Assembly: GCA_937902925.1 (NCBI GenBank)
Contig: CALFNN010000050.1
Span: 1-63,184 of the forward strand
Direction: 5' to 3'
Length of the DNA: 63,184 nucleotides
Origin: an uncultured Opitutaceae bacterium
GTDB lineage: Bacteria > Verrucomicrobiota > Verrucomicrobiia > Opitutales > Opitutaceae
Position numbers and translations under genes: made by a program
Part shown: positions 35,926-44,852 of the stretch, in pieces
Position numbering within the stretch: position 1 is the stretch's first letter
Layout: every line of letters begins with the position of its first letter
The notes under the pieces: generated by a model
What the model saw: the letters and a program-made list of their open reading frames with translations, nothing else
Databases searched by the model: none
Told to the model about the DNA's origin: nothing

Positions 35926-37230
35926 TCAGCCTTTGCCGCGCGGCCGGCGGATTTTTGCGATGATGGCGTCCTTCTGCGGCACGCTCAGCGCGGCGGTGCC
36001 GGCCACGAACTTTGCGGCATCGTCGGGAAACTGCCGCGCCCAGATGAGCGTGACGTGGTCGAAGGCGGCCGCACGGAGCGCGGGATCGGAGATCAACGGC
36101 AACGCGTCGAGCGCGACGGGGCGGTTGACGTAGCGATAGGTGGTGTCGGTCGTGAAAAGCCAGAGGAGCGGATCGAGTTGCGGGTCCGGCGTGCGGGCGT
36201 GCAGCCATTTCGTGGCGGCGGGCACGTCGCGATCGGCCCAGCGACAGAAGATGCGCGCGGTGGCGTCGAGGCGCACGACGCCGGCCGGCTGTGACTCGGC
36301 CCACGCCATGGCGGCGGGCGCATCGGACTCGGCCCAGAACGCGGCCAGCGTGCCGATGGCGTAGTCGCGACCAGTCGTGGTGGGTTGCGCTTGGAGCCAG
36401 GCGAGCGACTTGGCGGGCGAGGAGGTTTTGGCGATTTGGCGGGCTGCGAGCTCGAGCGGCGCGTTGTCGATGATGGGCGCGCCTGCTTTTTGCGCGGTCA
36501 GGTCTTTGTGTTCGACGTAGTCGTCACCCATCGGCGCGTGGACGGCGGCGCGGCGATAGAGGCCCCACTTGGGGCGATACTCGGTCGCGTCGGGCCGCGA
36601 AATCTCGACGCCGGTCCGGCCCTGAAACGCATCGCCATCGACCGAGACCATGATCTCGCCGTCGGCGTGTGGCGAGGTCTTGACGCGGATGCGGACGGTT
36701 TGCCACGTGTGCGGCTGCCAGGTGAATTTCCGGGCGATGATCTTCGGACCGGCGCGGTTGACCTCGACGGTGGCGAAGTCGGTGCCGCCCTGGATCGAAA
36801 GCGTCACCAGCGGGGCGCCATCGTCGCCGTTGATGCCCTTGAGCTGGAAGATGTGGCAGAATCCGCCGCTGCCGCGAAAACCCGGGCTGCCGCGCCACGT
36901 CGTGGCATATTCGAACGTGTCGCCGTTCTTCTGGTGCGGGCCGAGGCCCTTTACCTCGGCTCGCTGGCGGTCCGTGTTGTGAGTGTCGCGATCGCCGTCC
37001 CACCACTCGGCGTTGTAGCGCTCGAACATCCGGAAGGTGCCGCCGCCCTCGTCGGTGATGTTGACCAGATCGTCGGGGACGAACCTGGCGGTCGCGGGAT
37101 AATATTTCACCGACGGTTCCTCGACCGCATCGAAGCTGCTGAGGCCCGTGGCGGTGGTGGCGTGGGTAACCGGAGCGAGCAGCGCGGCGCCGAGCAACAA
37201 GCAGCGGGAAGCGCGGAAGATGGAGTTCAC
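35926..37230 (-). CDS. Secreted heparinase-I/glucuronan-lyase-like protein with helical C-terminal domain
   Basis: 434 residues from a GTG at 37230, chosen because a signal peptide follows (SRCLLLGAALLAPVTHA); an ATG at 37308 is possible. The N-terminal ~240 residues look like a jelly-roll lyase: EWWDGDRDTHNTDRQRAEVK, NGDTFEYATTWRG, GGFCHIFQLKGINGDDGAP and WQTVRIRVKTSPHADGEI. This order matches the Polysacc_lyase/PL13-PL20 type. The C-terminal ~170 residues are alpha-helical repeats (SLAWLQAQP, AAMAWAESQPAG, ATKWLHARTP), as seen in other verrucomicrobial secreted proteins. The substrate is probably a uronic-acid polymer. Confidence 0.65.
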   Translation of the reverse strand: MNSIFRASRCLLLGAALLAPVTHATTATGLSSFDAVEEPSVKYYPATARFVPDDLVNITDEGGGTFRMFERYNAEWWDGDRDTHNTDRQRAEVKGLGPHQKNGDTFEYATTWRGSPGFRGSGGFCHIFQLKGINGDDGAPLVTLSIQGGTDFATVEVNRAGPKIIARKFTWQPHTWQTVRIRVKTSPHADGEIMVSVDGDAFQGRTGVEISRPDATEYRPKWGLYRRAAVHAPMGDDYVEHKDLTAQKAGAPIIDNAPLELAARQIAKTSSPAKSLAWLQAQPTTTGRDYAIGTLAAFWAESDAPAAMAWAESQPAGVVRLDATARIFCRWADRDVPAATKWLHARTPDPQLDPLLWLFTTDTTYRYVNRPVALDALPLISDPALRAAAFDHVTLIWARQFPDDAAKFVAGTAALSVPQKDAIIAKIRRPRGKG

Positions 37231-37378
37231 GGGATTGGTGGCGGGCGGTTGGGTCTGCCGGCCGAAACAGCGGGGAAGCGATCCTGACGGAAAGGAGGGA
37301 AACGACATGGAGCGGGGAGCCAGCGAACCGAAGAGGCGAGAATGACGGCGCCGCACGCGAAGTGTCGCGAGCGGCAAA

Positions 37379-37394
37379 AGTTATATACTTAACC
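37379..37394 (-). promoter_or_regulatory. Shared regulon element, site d
   Basis: Read towards the lyase gene: GGTTAAGTATATAACT, 149 bp before the GTG at 37230 (71 bp before the alternative ATG at 37308). Confidence 0.6.
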
Positions 37395-37439
37395 GGGCGC
37401 TCCTCCCAGCCGGGGTTCGGATCAACGGAACGATCGACG

Positions 37440-38726
37440 TTACCGGGCGGGATTCAGGATTTCCGTGCCGGCGAGGAGCACGACGCCGCGGCCGTGGAGG
37501 TCGTCGCTCGGCCGTTTGCGGTCGGCGTAGAATTCGAGATCGAGGCCGATGTTCGTGCCTTCGCAAGTGCCGTTCACGACGCCTTCGGGCGTGATGGCGG
37601 TGGCGCAGAGCCCGGCGAACGCCTTGCGGGCGGCAGCCATGTCCTCGGCCGGAAGCCAGCCGCGGTTCACGCCGCGCGCGATCGCATAGGCGAACATCGC
37701 GGTGCAGGAGGTTTCCTCCCAGAGTTGTTTCTGATCGAGCACCTGGCGCCAGACGCCGGACTCGGGTTGCAGCGCGATGACGCCGGCGACCTGACGGCGG
37801 TAGATGTCGAGGAGCTTCGCGCGATCGGGATTATTGTCGGACATCGCGGACAGGATTTCGACGGTGGCGACCATGGCCCAGCCGTTGGCGCGGCCCCATT
37901 TCCACGGCGAGTGCTTCTTCTCGTGCTCGAAGTAGGCGTGGAACCAGACGCCGTCCGTGTCCTGCAGGCGCGACGCCATGTTGATCACGTTTTGCGCGGC
38001 ATCGTGGAGATGCTTGTCGTCGCCCGTGTATTTCGCCCAGCGCACGAGGAAGGGGCAGCCCATGTAGAGGTCGTCGATCCAGATCGTGCCCGGGTCCATG
38101 ATCTTGCTGACGTTGCTGGAAGCCGGGCGCCAGAACGTGCCGTCGGGGAGGCGATCCTGCTTCGTGGCGATCCAGTCGGCGATGCGGGCGACGACGGCTT
38201 TCTGCTCAGGGATGACCTGCGCGGGATAACGCAGCATGCCCTCGAGATATTGCACGCCCATCGCGCCGCACGAGTCGAGGTTGCCAAGGCGGAGGAGCCC
38301 GCCGATCTTCGCGCGGCGGCTGAACGTGCGCCAGTCTTCGTCGGAGACCTTGGCGCGGACGGATTCGAGCCAGGAAAAATAGCGGCCGGCGATCCGGTTG
38401 TGCTCGAGGGCGAAATTGAGCGGGGCCTGGTCGCCGGTGGCGTCGGTCGAGCGGATGACGCCGTAGAGCGTGACGCCCCAGGGATAGTTCCACGTGATGC
38501 CCTCGGGTTGTTTTGCGGCCTCGGCGTCCCTGATCGAAGTGATGGCCGGATAATCCCCGTCCGTCAGCTCGTGGATCTGGTGGTTGGCGACGAGGCGGAG
38601 GACGGCGCGGATCGAGTCGTCGGTCTTGCCGGAGAGATCGGGCGCCGCAGACTGCGCGCGCGCGACGAGGGATGCGCCCGCGAAGAGCGCGATCGGGAGG
38701 AGGTGAGGGAATTTGGGTGGACGCAT
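37440..38726 (-). CDS. GH105/GH88-family unsaturated uronyl hydrolase
   Basis: 428 residues from ATG at 38726 with signal peptide. The (alpha/alpha)6 barrel is indicated by TWNYPWGVTLYGVI, MDPGTIWIDDLYMGCPFL (catalytic Asp in the IDDLYM segment), FEHEKKHSPWKWGRANGWAM (a family hallmark) and LWEETSCTAMFAYAI. Such enzymes hydrate and open the unsaturated uronic acid at the non-reducing end of oligosaccharides produced by lyases. This makes it the functional partner of the PL6 and heparinase-like proteins. It is downstream of GH36, 76 bp apart, in the same unit. Confidence 0.9.
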   Translation of the reverse strand: MRPPKFPHLLPIALFAGASLVARAQSAAPDLSGKTDDSIRAVLRLVANHQIHELTDGDYPAITSIRDAEAAKQPEGITWNYPWGVTLYGVIRSTDATGDQAPLNFALEHNRIAGRYFSWLESVRAKVSDEDWRTFSRRAKIGGLLRLGNLDSCGAMGVQYLEGMLRYPAQVIPEQKAVVARIADWIATKQDRLPDGTFWRPASSNVSKIMDPGTIWIDDLYMGCPFLVRWAKYTGDDKHLHDAAQNVINMASRLQDTDGVWFHAYFEHEKKHSPWKWGRANGWAMVATVEILSAMSDNNPDRAKLLDIYRRQVAGVIALQPESGVWRQVLDQKQLWEETSCTAMFAYAIARGVNRGWLPAEDMAAARKAFAGLCATAITPEGVVNGTCEGTNIGLDLEFYADRKRPSDDLHGRGVVLLAGTEILNPAR

Positions 38727-38802
38727 AAATGGGAAGTTAGAAGGCGGGCGGGATGGTGTCATGATCGGCGAATGAACATGTGCGGCGGCCCGATTCCAAG
38801 GG

Positions 38803-40980
38803 TTAGGGTTCGGCGATGAATTCGATGACGGCGCTTTCGACGGCGCGACGGAGCGGCGAGGCGAGACCCCCGGCCATGAGGGTGGCGCCGTCGACGACCT
38901 GGTTGTCGAGCGCGAGGCGCGAGCGGGCGCCCGCGGGGAGATTGAGCTCGCGGACGCGGTAGCGTTTCGCGGGATCGAGACCGCGCGGCTTCACCGGGCC
39001 GAAGGCCGCCTCGCCGAGTTGATAGACGAACAGCACGGCGCGCGAGCGGTCGGGCGCGACGTAGTCGAGTGCGGCGCGCTTGCCCTCGTAGGGCGACTCC
39101 AGCCGGTAGAGATCGCCTTGGGCGATGAGATCGCGCAGCGAATTTTTGTAGAGGGCGATCGAGGCCGTGATGGTTTGCTTTTCCTCCGCCGTCATCTTCG
39201 CCACGTCGCGGTCGACGCCGAACGCACCCGTGAGCGCGACGTCGCAGGCGAACTTCACGGGACGGTGGCCCATGTCGGTGACGTGCGCGGCGATCGTTTC
39301 GGCCGGGAAGAAATGTCCGAAGCCCCATTGGATGTAGATGCGCTGGAGCGGATCGGTGTTGTCGCTCGGCCAGAACGAGTGGAAATATTTCAACGCGCCA
39401 TAGTCGACGCGGCCGGAGCCGCCGGCGCAGACCATCGCCATGATGGCAGGATATTTTTCCGCCATCCGGTGCATCACGTCGTAGAGCGCCCACTGATAGT
39501 CGATGAGCAGGTGCTGCTGTTCATCGGGCGGCAGGTAGGGCGAGCCGGGCTGGGTGACGTAGCGGTTGCAGTCCCACTTCACGTAGGCGATGCCGGGATT
39601 CGGCGCGAAGGTGTCGTCGATGACTTTCCACGTGAACTCCTTCGCCTCGGGGCGCGTGAGGTCGAGGATGAGCTGGTTGCGGCCGAACTGGAGTTCGCGT
39701 TTCGGCTGGCGGATGACCCAGTCGGGATGCGCGACGAACAGGTCGCTGGCGGGGTTCGTCATCTCGGGCTCGAGCCAGATGCCGAACTTGATGCCGCGCT
39801 TCGCCGCCTCGTCGGCGAGGTAGGAGAGGCCATGGGGGAGCTTCTTTTTGTTGACCTGCCATTCGCCGAGGCCGGCGCGGTCGGTGTCGCGCGGGTGGTT
39901 GTTGCCGAACCAGCCGTCGTCGAGGAGGAACAGATCGACGCCGAGATCCTTCGCGCCGTCGAAGAGCGCGACGATTTTCTTTTCGTCGAAATCCATGTGT
40001 GTCGCCTCCCAGTTGTTGAGCAGGACGGGGCGGGGCTTGTCGCCGTCGCGGATGCCGTAGCGTCGGGCCCAGCGGTGAAAATTGCGGCTGACCTGGCCCT
40101 TGCCGGCGGCGGACCACGTCCAGAGCATCGCGGGCGTGGTGAAGGTTTTGCCGCGCGCGAGCCGGTATTCCTCGCCGAAGGGATTGATGCCGCAGAGGGC
40201 GCGCAGGCGGTTGTCCCAGTCGAGGTCGAAGGCGAACTGGAAGCTTCCCGACCACGCGAGCGTGCCGCCGAAAACTTCGCCGGTTTCCTCGCGGGCCGGG
40301 CCGTCGAGGGCGAGGAGGAACGACGGGTTGCGCATTTGCTGCGCGCGCACCCCGAGCTTGGAGTCGAGGACCTTCAGCCCGGGGGCGAGACGCTCCTCGA
40401 CCAACCCGGCTTCGCGCATGTAATTCCCCTGAAATTGCGTGAGCCAATAGCTGTCGGCTTTCACGACCGGCGCCGACGACGCGAAGCGGGACAGCACGAC
40501 CGGCGCCGGCTCGTCGTGCGAGATTTCGGCCCATTGCTCGATGACGTCCTCGGCCTGGTAGGCGCGGAAGCAGAGCGTGGCGAAGAACGGATAGGCGGGG
40601 TCCTTGAGCTTGATCCGGGTGACGACAACGTTCGCATCGCGCGGATCGGCGGCGGTCTCGTGGCTGAGGTAGGCGAGCTCGGTCGAGGTGTTGCCGTCGG
40701 CGTGGACGGCCTGGAGCGCGGGTTCGAGCAGGTAGCCGTTGCCGGCGGGCGGATGAAATTCATCCTCACGGGCGGGCGGGCGGCGCGGGGCGGCGACGGC
40801 GGCGGTCGCGCGCCCGTAGCCGAGTTCGTAGAGGCGTCCGTCGGCGGCAACGGTCAGGGTGAGGGCGGAATGCGCCGTGCCGACCGTGACGACGGATGGC
40901 TCCGCGGCGATCGCGAACGAGGCGGCGAACAGGCAACCCGACAGGAGAAGGTAAACAGGACGACGGGTCAGGACCGGCAT
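38803..40980 (-). CDS. GH36-family alpha-galactosidase, secreted
   Basis: 725 residues from ATG at 40980 with signal peptide. The N-terminal beta-supersandwich is followed by the barrel. Signatures: LLNNWEATHMDFDEKKI, LDDGWFG (Asp), FGIWLEPEMTNPASDL, YVKWDCNRY (nucleophile Asp about 470) and FWPSDNTDPLQRI (acid/base Asp about 542). A C-terminal beta domain follows. It removes terminal alpha-galactose by a retaining mechanism. A 5' regulon site (41052) lies 71 bp upstream, and GH105 follows as second gene. Confidence 0.93.
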   Translation of the reverse strand: MPVLTRRPVYLLLSGCLFAASFAIAAEPSVVTVGTAHSALTLTVAADGRLYELGYGRATAAVAAPRRPPAREDEFHPPAGNGYLLEPALQAVHADGNTSTELAYLSHETAADPRDANVVVTRIKLKDPAYPFFATLCFRAYQAEDVIEQWAEISHDEPAPVVLSRFASSAPVVKADSYWLTQFQGNYMREAGLVEERLAPGLKVLDSKLGVRAQQMRNPSFLLALDGPAREETGEVFGGTLAWSGSFQFAFDLDWDNRLRALCGINPFGEEYRLARGKTFTTPAMLWTWSAAGKGQVSRNFHRWARRYGIRDGDKPRPVLLNNWEATHMDFDEKKIVALFDGAKDLGVDLFLLDDGWFGNNHPRDTDRAGLGEWQVNKKKLPHGLSYLADEAAKRGIKFGIWLEPEMTNPASDLFVAHPDWVIRQPKRELQFGRNQLILDLTRPEAKEFTWKVIDDTFAPNPGIAYVKWDCNRYVTQPGSPYLPPDEQQHLLIDYQWALYDVMHRMAEKYPAIMAMVCAGGSGRVDYGALKYFHSFWPSDNTDPLQRIYIQWGFGHFFPAETIAAHVTDMGHRPVKFACDVALTGAFGVDRDVAKMTAEEKQTITASIALYKNSLRDLIAQGDLYRLESPYEGKRAALDYVAPDRSRAVLFVYQLGEAAFGPVKPRGLDPAKRYRVRELNLPAGARSRLALDNQVVDGATLMAGGLASPLRRAVESAVIEFIAEP

Positions 40981-41051
40981 GACGGTAAACGGGGTGGGCG
41001 TGGGCGGATGGCCAGTGTGGGTCAAAAGGAGGACCGACAAAGGCGCCCGGG

Positions 41052-41067
41052 GCTTATATGGTTAACT
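41052..41067 (-). promoter_or_regulatory. Shared regulon element, site e
   Basis: Read towards the GH36 gene: AGTTAACCATATAAGC. It is identical to site a except for the first base. Confidence 0.65.
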
Positions 41068-41236
41068 GTGCAACGCGAACCCCGGGCGGGCAAGATGTCT
41101 CCGGGGAGGGTGCATCCTTTCGGGTAAAAAGGCGTCTGGCGTGTCAACTGCCGGGAGCACGAATCCTGTTGCCCCCCGCCGCGGGATCGCCTGCATTCCA
41201 CGCCCGGAAGTTCCACCTCACACCCAACCTCAAATC

Positions 41237-41728
41237 ATGAAAATCCGTTTCCCGATCCTCGCCCTCGCCAGCGCGCTGGCCCTGATGCCGGCGCTCCGCG
41301 CCCAAGACGAAATGCCCAAGAAAATGGCCCCCAAGGAAGAGCAGACCGAGCTCGGGGGAAAGATGGAGAAGATCAACCGTGCGTTCCGCGTCCTCAACAA
41401 GGTGGACCCGAACACGAAACTCGCCCAGGTCGCCGATCCGGCGAAAAACGAGGATTCGCTGAAGCAGGTGGCGATCATGCTCGAGAACGCCGAGGCGGGG
41501 GCCAAGCTCCAGCCGGCGCTGACGTCGAAAAAGCCCGCGGACGAGCAGGCGAAGTTCGTCGACGATTTTCACGCGCAGATGAAGACGCTCGTCGAGAACA
41601 TCGGTAAACTCCAGACGGCGCTCAAGGCCGGCGACAACGCCACGGCCGTCAGTATCGTCGCGGACCTCAAGAAGGAGGAGAACGACGGCCACACGGAATT
41701 CCGCCCGAAACGGGGCAAGAAGATGTGA
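41237..41728 (+). CDS. Cytochrome b562-like secreted protein
   Basis: 163 residues with signal peptide (KIRFPILALASALALMPALRAQ). The mature part is a predicted four-helix bundle: LGGKMEKINRAFRVLNKVD aligns with helix 1 of cytochrome b562, including its heme-ligand Met. KKEENDGHTEFR near the C-terminus places a His where the second heme ligand lies. FVDDFHAQMKTLVENIGKL is the third helix. Cytochrome b562 is a periplasmic b-type heme protein of unclear electron-transfer role. Heme binding here is inferred from the two residues. Confidence 0.75.
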   Translation: MKIRFPILALASALALMPALRAQDEMPKKMAPKEEQTELGGKMEKINRAFRVLNKVDPNTKLAQVADPAKNEDSLKQVAIMLENAEAGAKLQPALTSKKPADEQAKFVDDFHAQMKTLVENIGKLQTALKAGDNATAVSIVADLKKEENDGHTEFRPKRGKKM

Positions 41729-41750
41729 CCCGCGCTACACCAAGCTGGAC

Positions 41751-41784
41751 AAAACGCCGCCGGAATTTCCGGCGGCGTTTTTTT
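41751..41784 (+). terminator. Rho-independent terminator
   Basis: Arms ACGCCGCCGGAA / TTCCGGCGGCGT around a single T, ending in a run of seven T, 22 bp after the cytochrome b562-like gene. Confidence 0.92.
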
Positions 41785-41862
41785 CGGACTGGCCGACAGC
41801 GGGCGGCGAAATTGCGGGTTGCCTCGCCGGTCGCGAGCGGCGGTCATCTGGCACCCCCGATC

Positions 41863-43599
41863 ATGAATACCCCCTCGCTGTTCCGCGGGCTGTGTTGGGC
41901 GACTGCCTTGGGCGCCGCCTCCGCTTTGGCCCAGTCGCCCGCCTCGCCGGCGTCGTCGTCTGCCGGCGCGGGTGGCATGACGCCGTTTCCCGTTTCGATC
42001 CAGGTCGACGCCACGCAGACCCGCGGCGCGCTGCACCCGATCTGGCGGTTCTTCGGCGCGGACGAGCCAAACTACGCCACGATGAAGGACGGCCGGAAGC
42101 TGATCGGCGAACTCGGCGAGTTGAAGCCGGACGCGGTCTATTTCCGCGCGCACAACCTGCTCAATACCGGCGACGGCACGCCGGCGTTCAAGTGGGGCAG
42201 CACGAACATTTACACCGAGGACGCGCAGGGCCGGCCGGTTTACGATTGGACGATCGTCGACCACATCTTCGACACCTACCGGGCGCGCGGGGTGCATCCC
42301 TACGCGCAGCTCGGGTTCATGCCGGAGGCGCTGTCGAGTCACCCCGAGCCTTATCAGCACGAATGGCGGCCGGGCTTCCGCTACGACCTGATCAGCACCG
42401 GCTGGGCTTACCCACCGAAGGATTATTCGAAATGGGCCGAGCTCGTCTATCAATGGGTGAGGCACTGCGTCGAACGCTACGGTCGCGCCGAGGTGGAGCA
42501 GTGGTATTGGGAGGTGTGGAACGAGGCGAACGGTGCGGCCTACTGGCACGGCACGCCGGATGAATTCTACAAGCTGCATGACTACGCCGTCGATGCGATC
42601 CGGCGGGCGCTGCCCACCGCACGCGTGGGCGGGCCGGACGTGGCGGGCGCGGGCGGAAAGTTCATGGAGGGATTTCTCGAGCATGTCGCGCGCGGGAAAA
42701 ACTACGCGACGGGGGCGATCGGCACGCCGACGGATTTTCTGTCGTTCCACGCGAAGGGCTCGCCGGTCTACGTCGACGGCCATGTGCGGATGGGCATCTC
42801 GAACCAGCTCCGGACGGTCGACACCGGTTTTTCGATGATCGCCGCCGTGCCGGAATTGAAGGACAAGCCGATCGTCATTGGCGAGTCGGACCCCGAGGGC
42901 TGCGCAGCCTGCCAGGGCCCGCAAAACGGTTACCGCAACGGCACGATGTATTCGAGTTACACCGCGGCGGTGTTTGCGCGCAAGCACCTGCTCGCCGAAA
43001 AGCACGGCGTGAACCTCGCGGGCGCGCTGACATGGGCGTTCGAGTTCGAGAACCAGCCGTATTTCGCCGGCTTCCGCGCGCTCGGCAGCAACGGGCTCGA
43101 CCTGCCGGTGCTCAACGTGTTTCGGATGTTCAGCAAGATGAGCGGCCAGCGCCTCGCGACGACGAGCTCGGGCGAGGTGCCGCTCGACGACATCATGCGC
43201 CGCGGCGTCCGCCAGCAGCCGGATGTCGGCGCGTTCGCCAGCGTCGACGGCCGCAAGCTCTGCGTGATGGTCTGGCACTACCACGACGACGATGTCCCCG
43301 GCCCCGATGCGGACGTCGAACTCACGGCGACGGGTCTCGGGGTGACGGCCGGGACCGCGACGCTGGCGCACTACCGTGTCGACGGCGACCACAGCAATTC
43401 CTACACGGCGTGGCAGCAGCTCGGTTCGCCGATCGCGCCGAACGAGAAACAATATGCCGAGCTGGAGAAGGCCGGCCAACTCGCCGAACTCGCCGCGCCG
43501 GCGCCGGTGCGGATCGAGAATGGCGCGGCAAAATTGAAGTTTCGGCTTCCGCGCCAGGGTGTGTCGCTGCTGGTGCTCGAGCTGCCCGCCGCAAACTAA
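41863..43599 (+). CDS. GH39-family glycosidase (beta-xylosidase-like), secreted
   Basis: 578 residues from ATG at 41863 with signal peptide. Clan GH-A signatures: ALHPIWRFFGADEPNY, YWEVWNEANGAAYW (acid/base Glu about 221) and PIVIGESDPEGCAAC (nucleophile Glu about 345). The later jelly-roll domain includes LCVMVWHYHDDDVPG, typical of GH39 C-terminal parts. GH39 includes beta-xylosidases and alpha-L-iduronidases; the enzyme removes a terminal residue with retention. It begins a run of same-strand genes for transport and sugar-acid catabolism, starting 10 bp before the next gene. Confidence 0.9.
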   Translation: MNTPSLFRGLCWATALGAASALAQSPASPASSSAGAGGMTPFPVSIQVDATQTRGALHPIWRFFGADEPNYATMKDGRKLIGELGELKPDAVYFRAHNLLNTGDGTPAFKWGSTNIYTEDAQGRPVYDWTIVDHIFDTYRARGVHPYAQLGFMPEALSSHPEPYQHEWRPGFRYDLISTGWAYPPKDYSKWAELVYQWVRHCVERYGRAEVEQWYWEVWNEANGAAYWHGTPDEFYKLHDYAVDAIRRALPTARVGGPDVAGAGGKFMEGFLEHVARGKNYATGAIGTPTDFLSFHAKGSPVYVDGHVRMGISNQLRTVDTGFSMIAAVPELKDKPIVIGESDPEGCAACQGPQNGYRNGTMYSSYTAAVFARKHLLAEKHGVNLAGALTWAFEFENQPYFAGFRALGSNGLDLPVLNVFRMFSKMSGQRLATTSSGEVPLDDIMRRGVRQQPDVGAFASVDGRKLCVMVWHYHDDDVPGPDADVELTATGLGVTAGTATLAHYRVDGDHSNSYTAWQQLGSPIAPNEKQYAELEKAGQLAELAAPAPVRIENGAAKLKFRLPRQGVSLLVLELPAAN

Positions 43600-43609
43600 C
43601 TGACGCGTC

Positions 43610-44851
43610 ATGCGCTGGCGGATCGCCCTTCTCGTCAGCGCGGCGGTGGCGATCAGTTACCTCGACCGCCAGACGCTGCCGTGGGCGATCAAGGCGATCC
43701 AGGCGGACATCCCGATCACGAACCAGGCGAAGGCGTTTCTCGATTCGGCGTTTCTCGTGGCTTATGGGCTGATGTATCTCGGCGGCGGGCGGCTGCTCGA
43801 CTGGCTGGGCACGCGGCGGGGATTTTTGATCGTGATGATTTTCTGGTCGCTGGCGTGCGCGAGCCACGGCTTCGCGGGCGGCGTGCTGATGCTCGCGGCG
43901 AGCCGGCTGCTGCTCGGCATCGGCGAGGGCGGCGGGTTTCCGGCGGCGACGCGGGCGGTCGGGGAATGGTTTCCCGTGGCGGAGCGCGCGACGGCGATGG
44001 GGATCATCAACGCCGGCTCGGCCGTGGGCGCGGTGGTGGCGCCAGCCTTCATCTCGTTCGTGCTGTTGAATGTCGGCTGGCTGGGCCTGGCGCCCTGGCG
44101 CTGGGTTTTTTTCCTGACCGGCGCGTTTGGCCTCATCTGGGCCGTGGGTTGGTGGAAAATTTATTTTCTCCCCGCCGGGCTGGAGGGCACGAACCGAAGC
44201 GAAAACGCGCGACGGCCGGCGGCTCCGCTGGGCGAATTGCTGCGGCACCGTGAAATCTGGGGAGTGATCGTCGCGAAGTTCATGAGCGATGCGGCGTGGT
44301 ATTTTTACCTGTTCTGGCTGCCGAAATACCTGTTCGACGCGCGGCATTTCGACCTGAAGGCGGCGGGTGCGGTGGGCTGGATCCCGTATGCGGCGTCGGG
44401 CGTCGGCAGTCTGTGCGGCGGCGCGCTATGCGGCCGGCTGATGAATGGCGGCGCGTCCGTCAACGCGGCGCGGAAAATCGCCGCGGGCCTGAGTGCGGCG
44501 GTGATGCCGTGCGTGATGTTCGTGCCGCACGCGCCGTCGGTCGCGTGGGTGATCGCGCTGTTCAGCGTGGCGTTTGCCGGGCAGCAGTCATGGTCGACGA
44601 TCGTGATGGTGCTGCCGACCGACCTCGTGCCGCCGTCGTCGGTCGGCACGGTTGCCGGGCTGATCGGGCTCGGCGGCGCGATGGGCGGCGTGGTGCTCGG
44701 GCAGACCGCCGGCTGGCTGCTCGACCACGGGTTCAGTTACACGCCGATCCTGGTCATCGCGGGCTCGCTCCACGTGCTGGGATTCATCACCATCTGCCTC
44801 GCGTTGCCGCGCATCAAACCGCTCGCCCTTTCGTCTGGCCCCGGAACCTGA
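43610..44851 (+). CDS. MFS permease, anion:cation symporter type (hexuronate-like)
   Basis: 413 residues, 12 predicted membrane helices. SYLDRQTLPWAIKAI in the first helix, GIGEGGGFPAATRAVGEWFP in the fourth and 'ERATAMGIINAGSAVGA' are typical of the ACS subfamily (ExuT, GudP, RhmT). The gene is 10 bp after GH39 and ends one base before the dehydratase start, so the three are an operon. Transport of a uronate or aldonate such as rhamnonate or galactonate is the likely role, from context. Confidence 0.9.
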   Translation: MRWRIALLVSAAVAISYLDRQTLPWAIKAIQADIPITNQAKAFLDSAFLVAYGLMYLGGGRLLDWLGTRRGFLIVMIFWSLACASHGFAGGVLMLAASRLLLGIGEGGGFPAATRAVGEWFPVAERATAMGIINAGSAVGAVVAPAFISFVLLNVGWLGLAPWRWVFFLTGAFGLIWAVGWWKIYFLPAGLEGTNRSENARRPAAPLGELLRHREIWGVIVAKFMSDAAWYFYLFWLPKYLFDARHFDLKAAGAVGWIPYAASGVGSLCGGALCGRLMNGGASVNAARKIAAGLSAAVMPCVMFVPHAPSVAWVIALFSVAFAGQQSWSTIVMVLPTDLVPPSSVGTVAGLIGLGGAMGGVVLGQTAGWLLDHGFSYTPILVIAGSLHVLGFITICLALPRIKPLALSSGPGT

Positions 44852-44852
44852 A

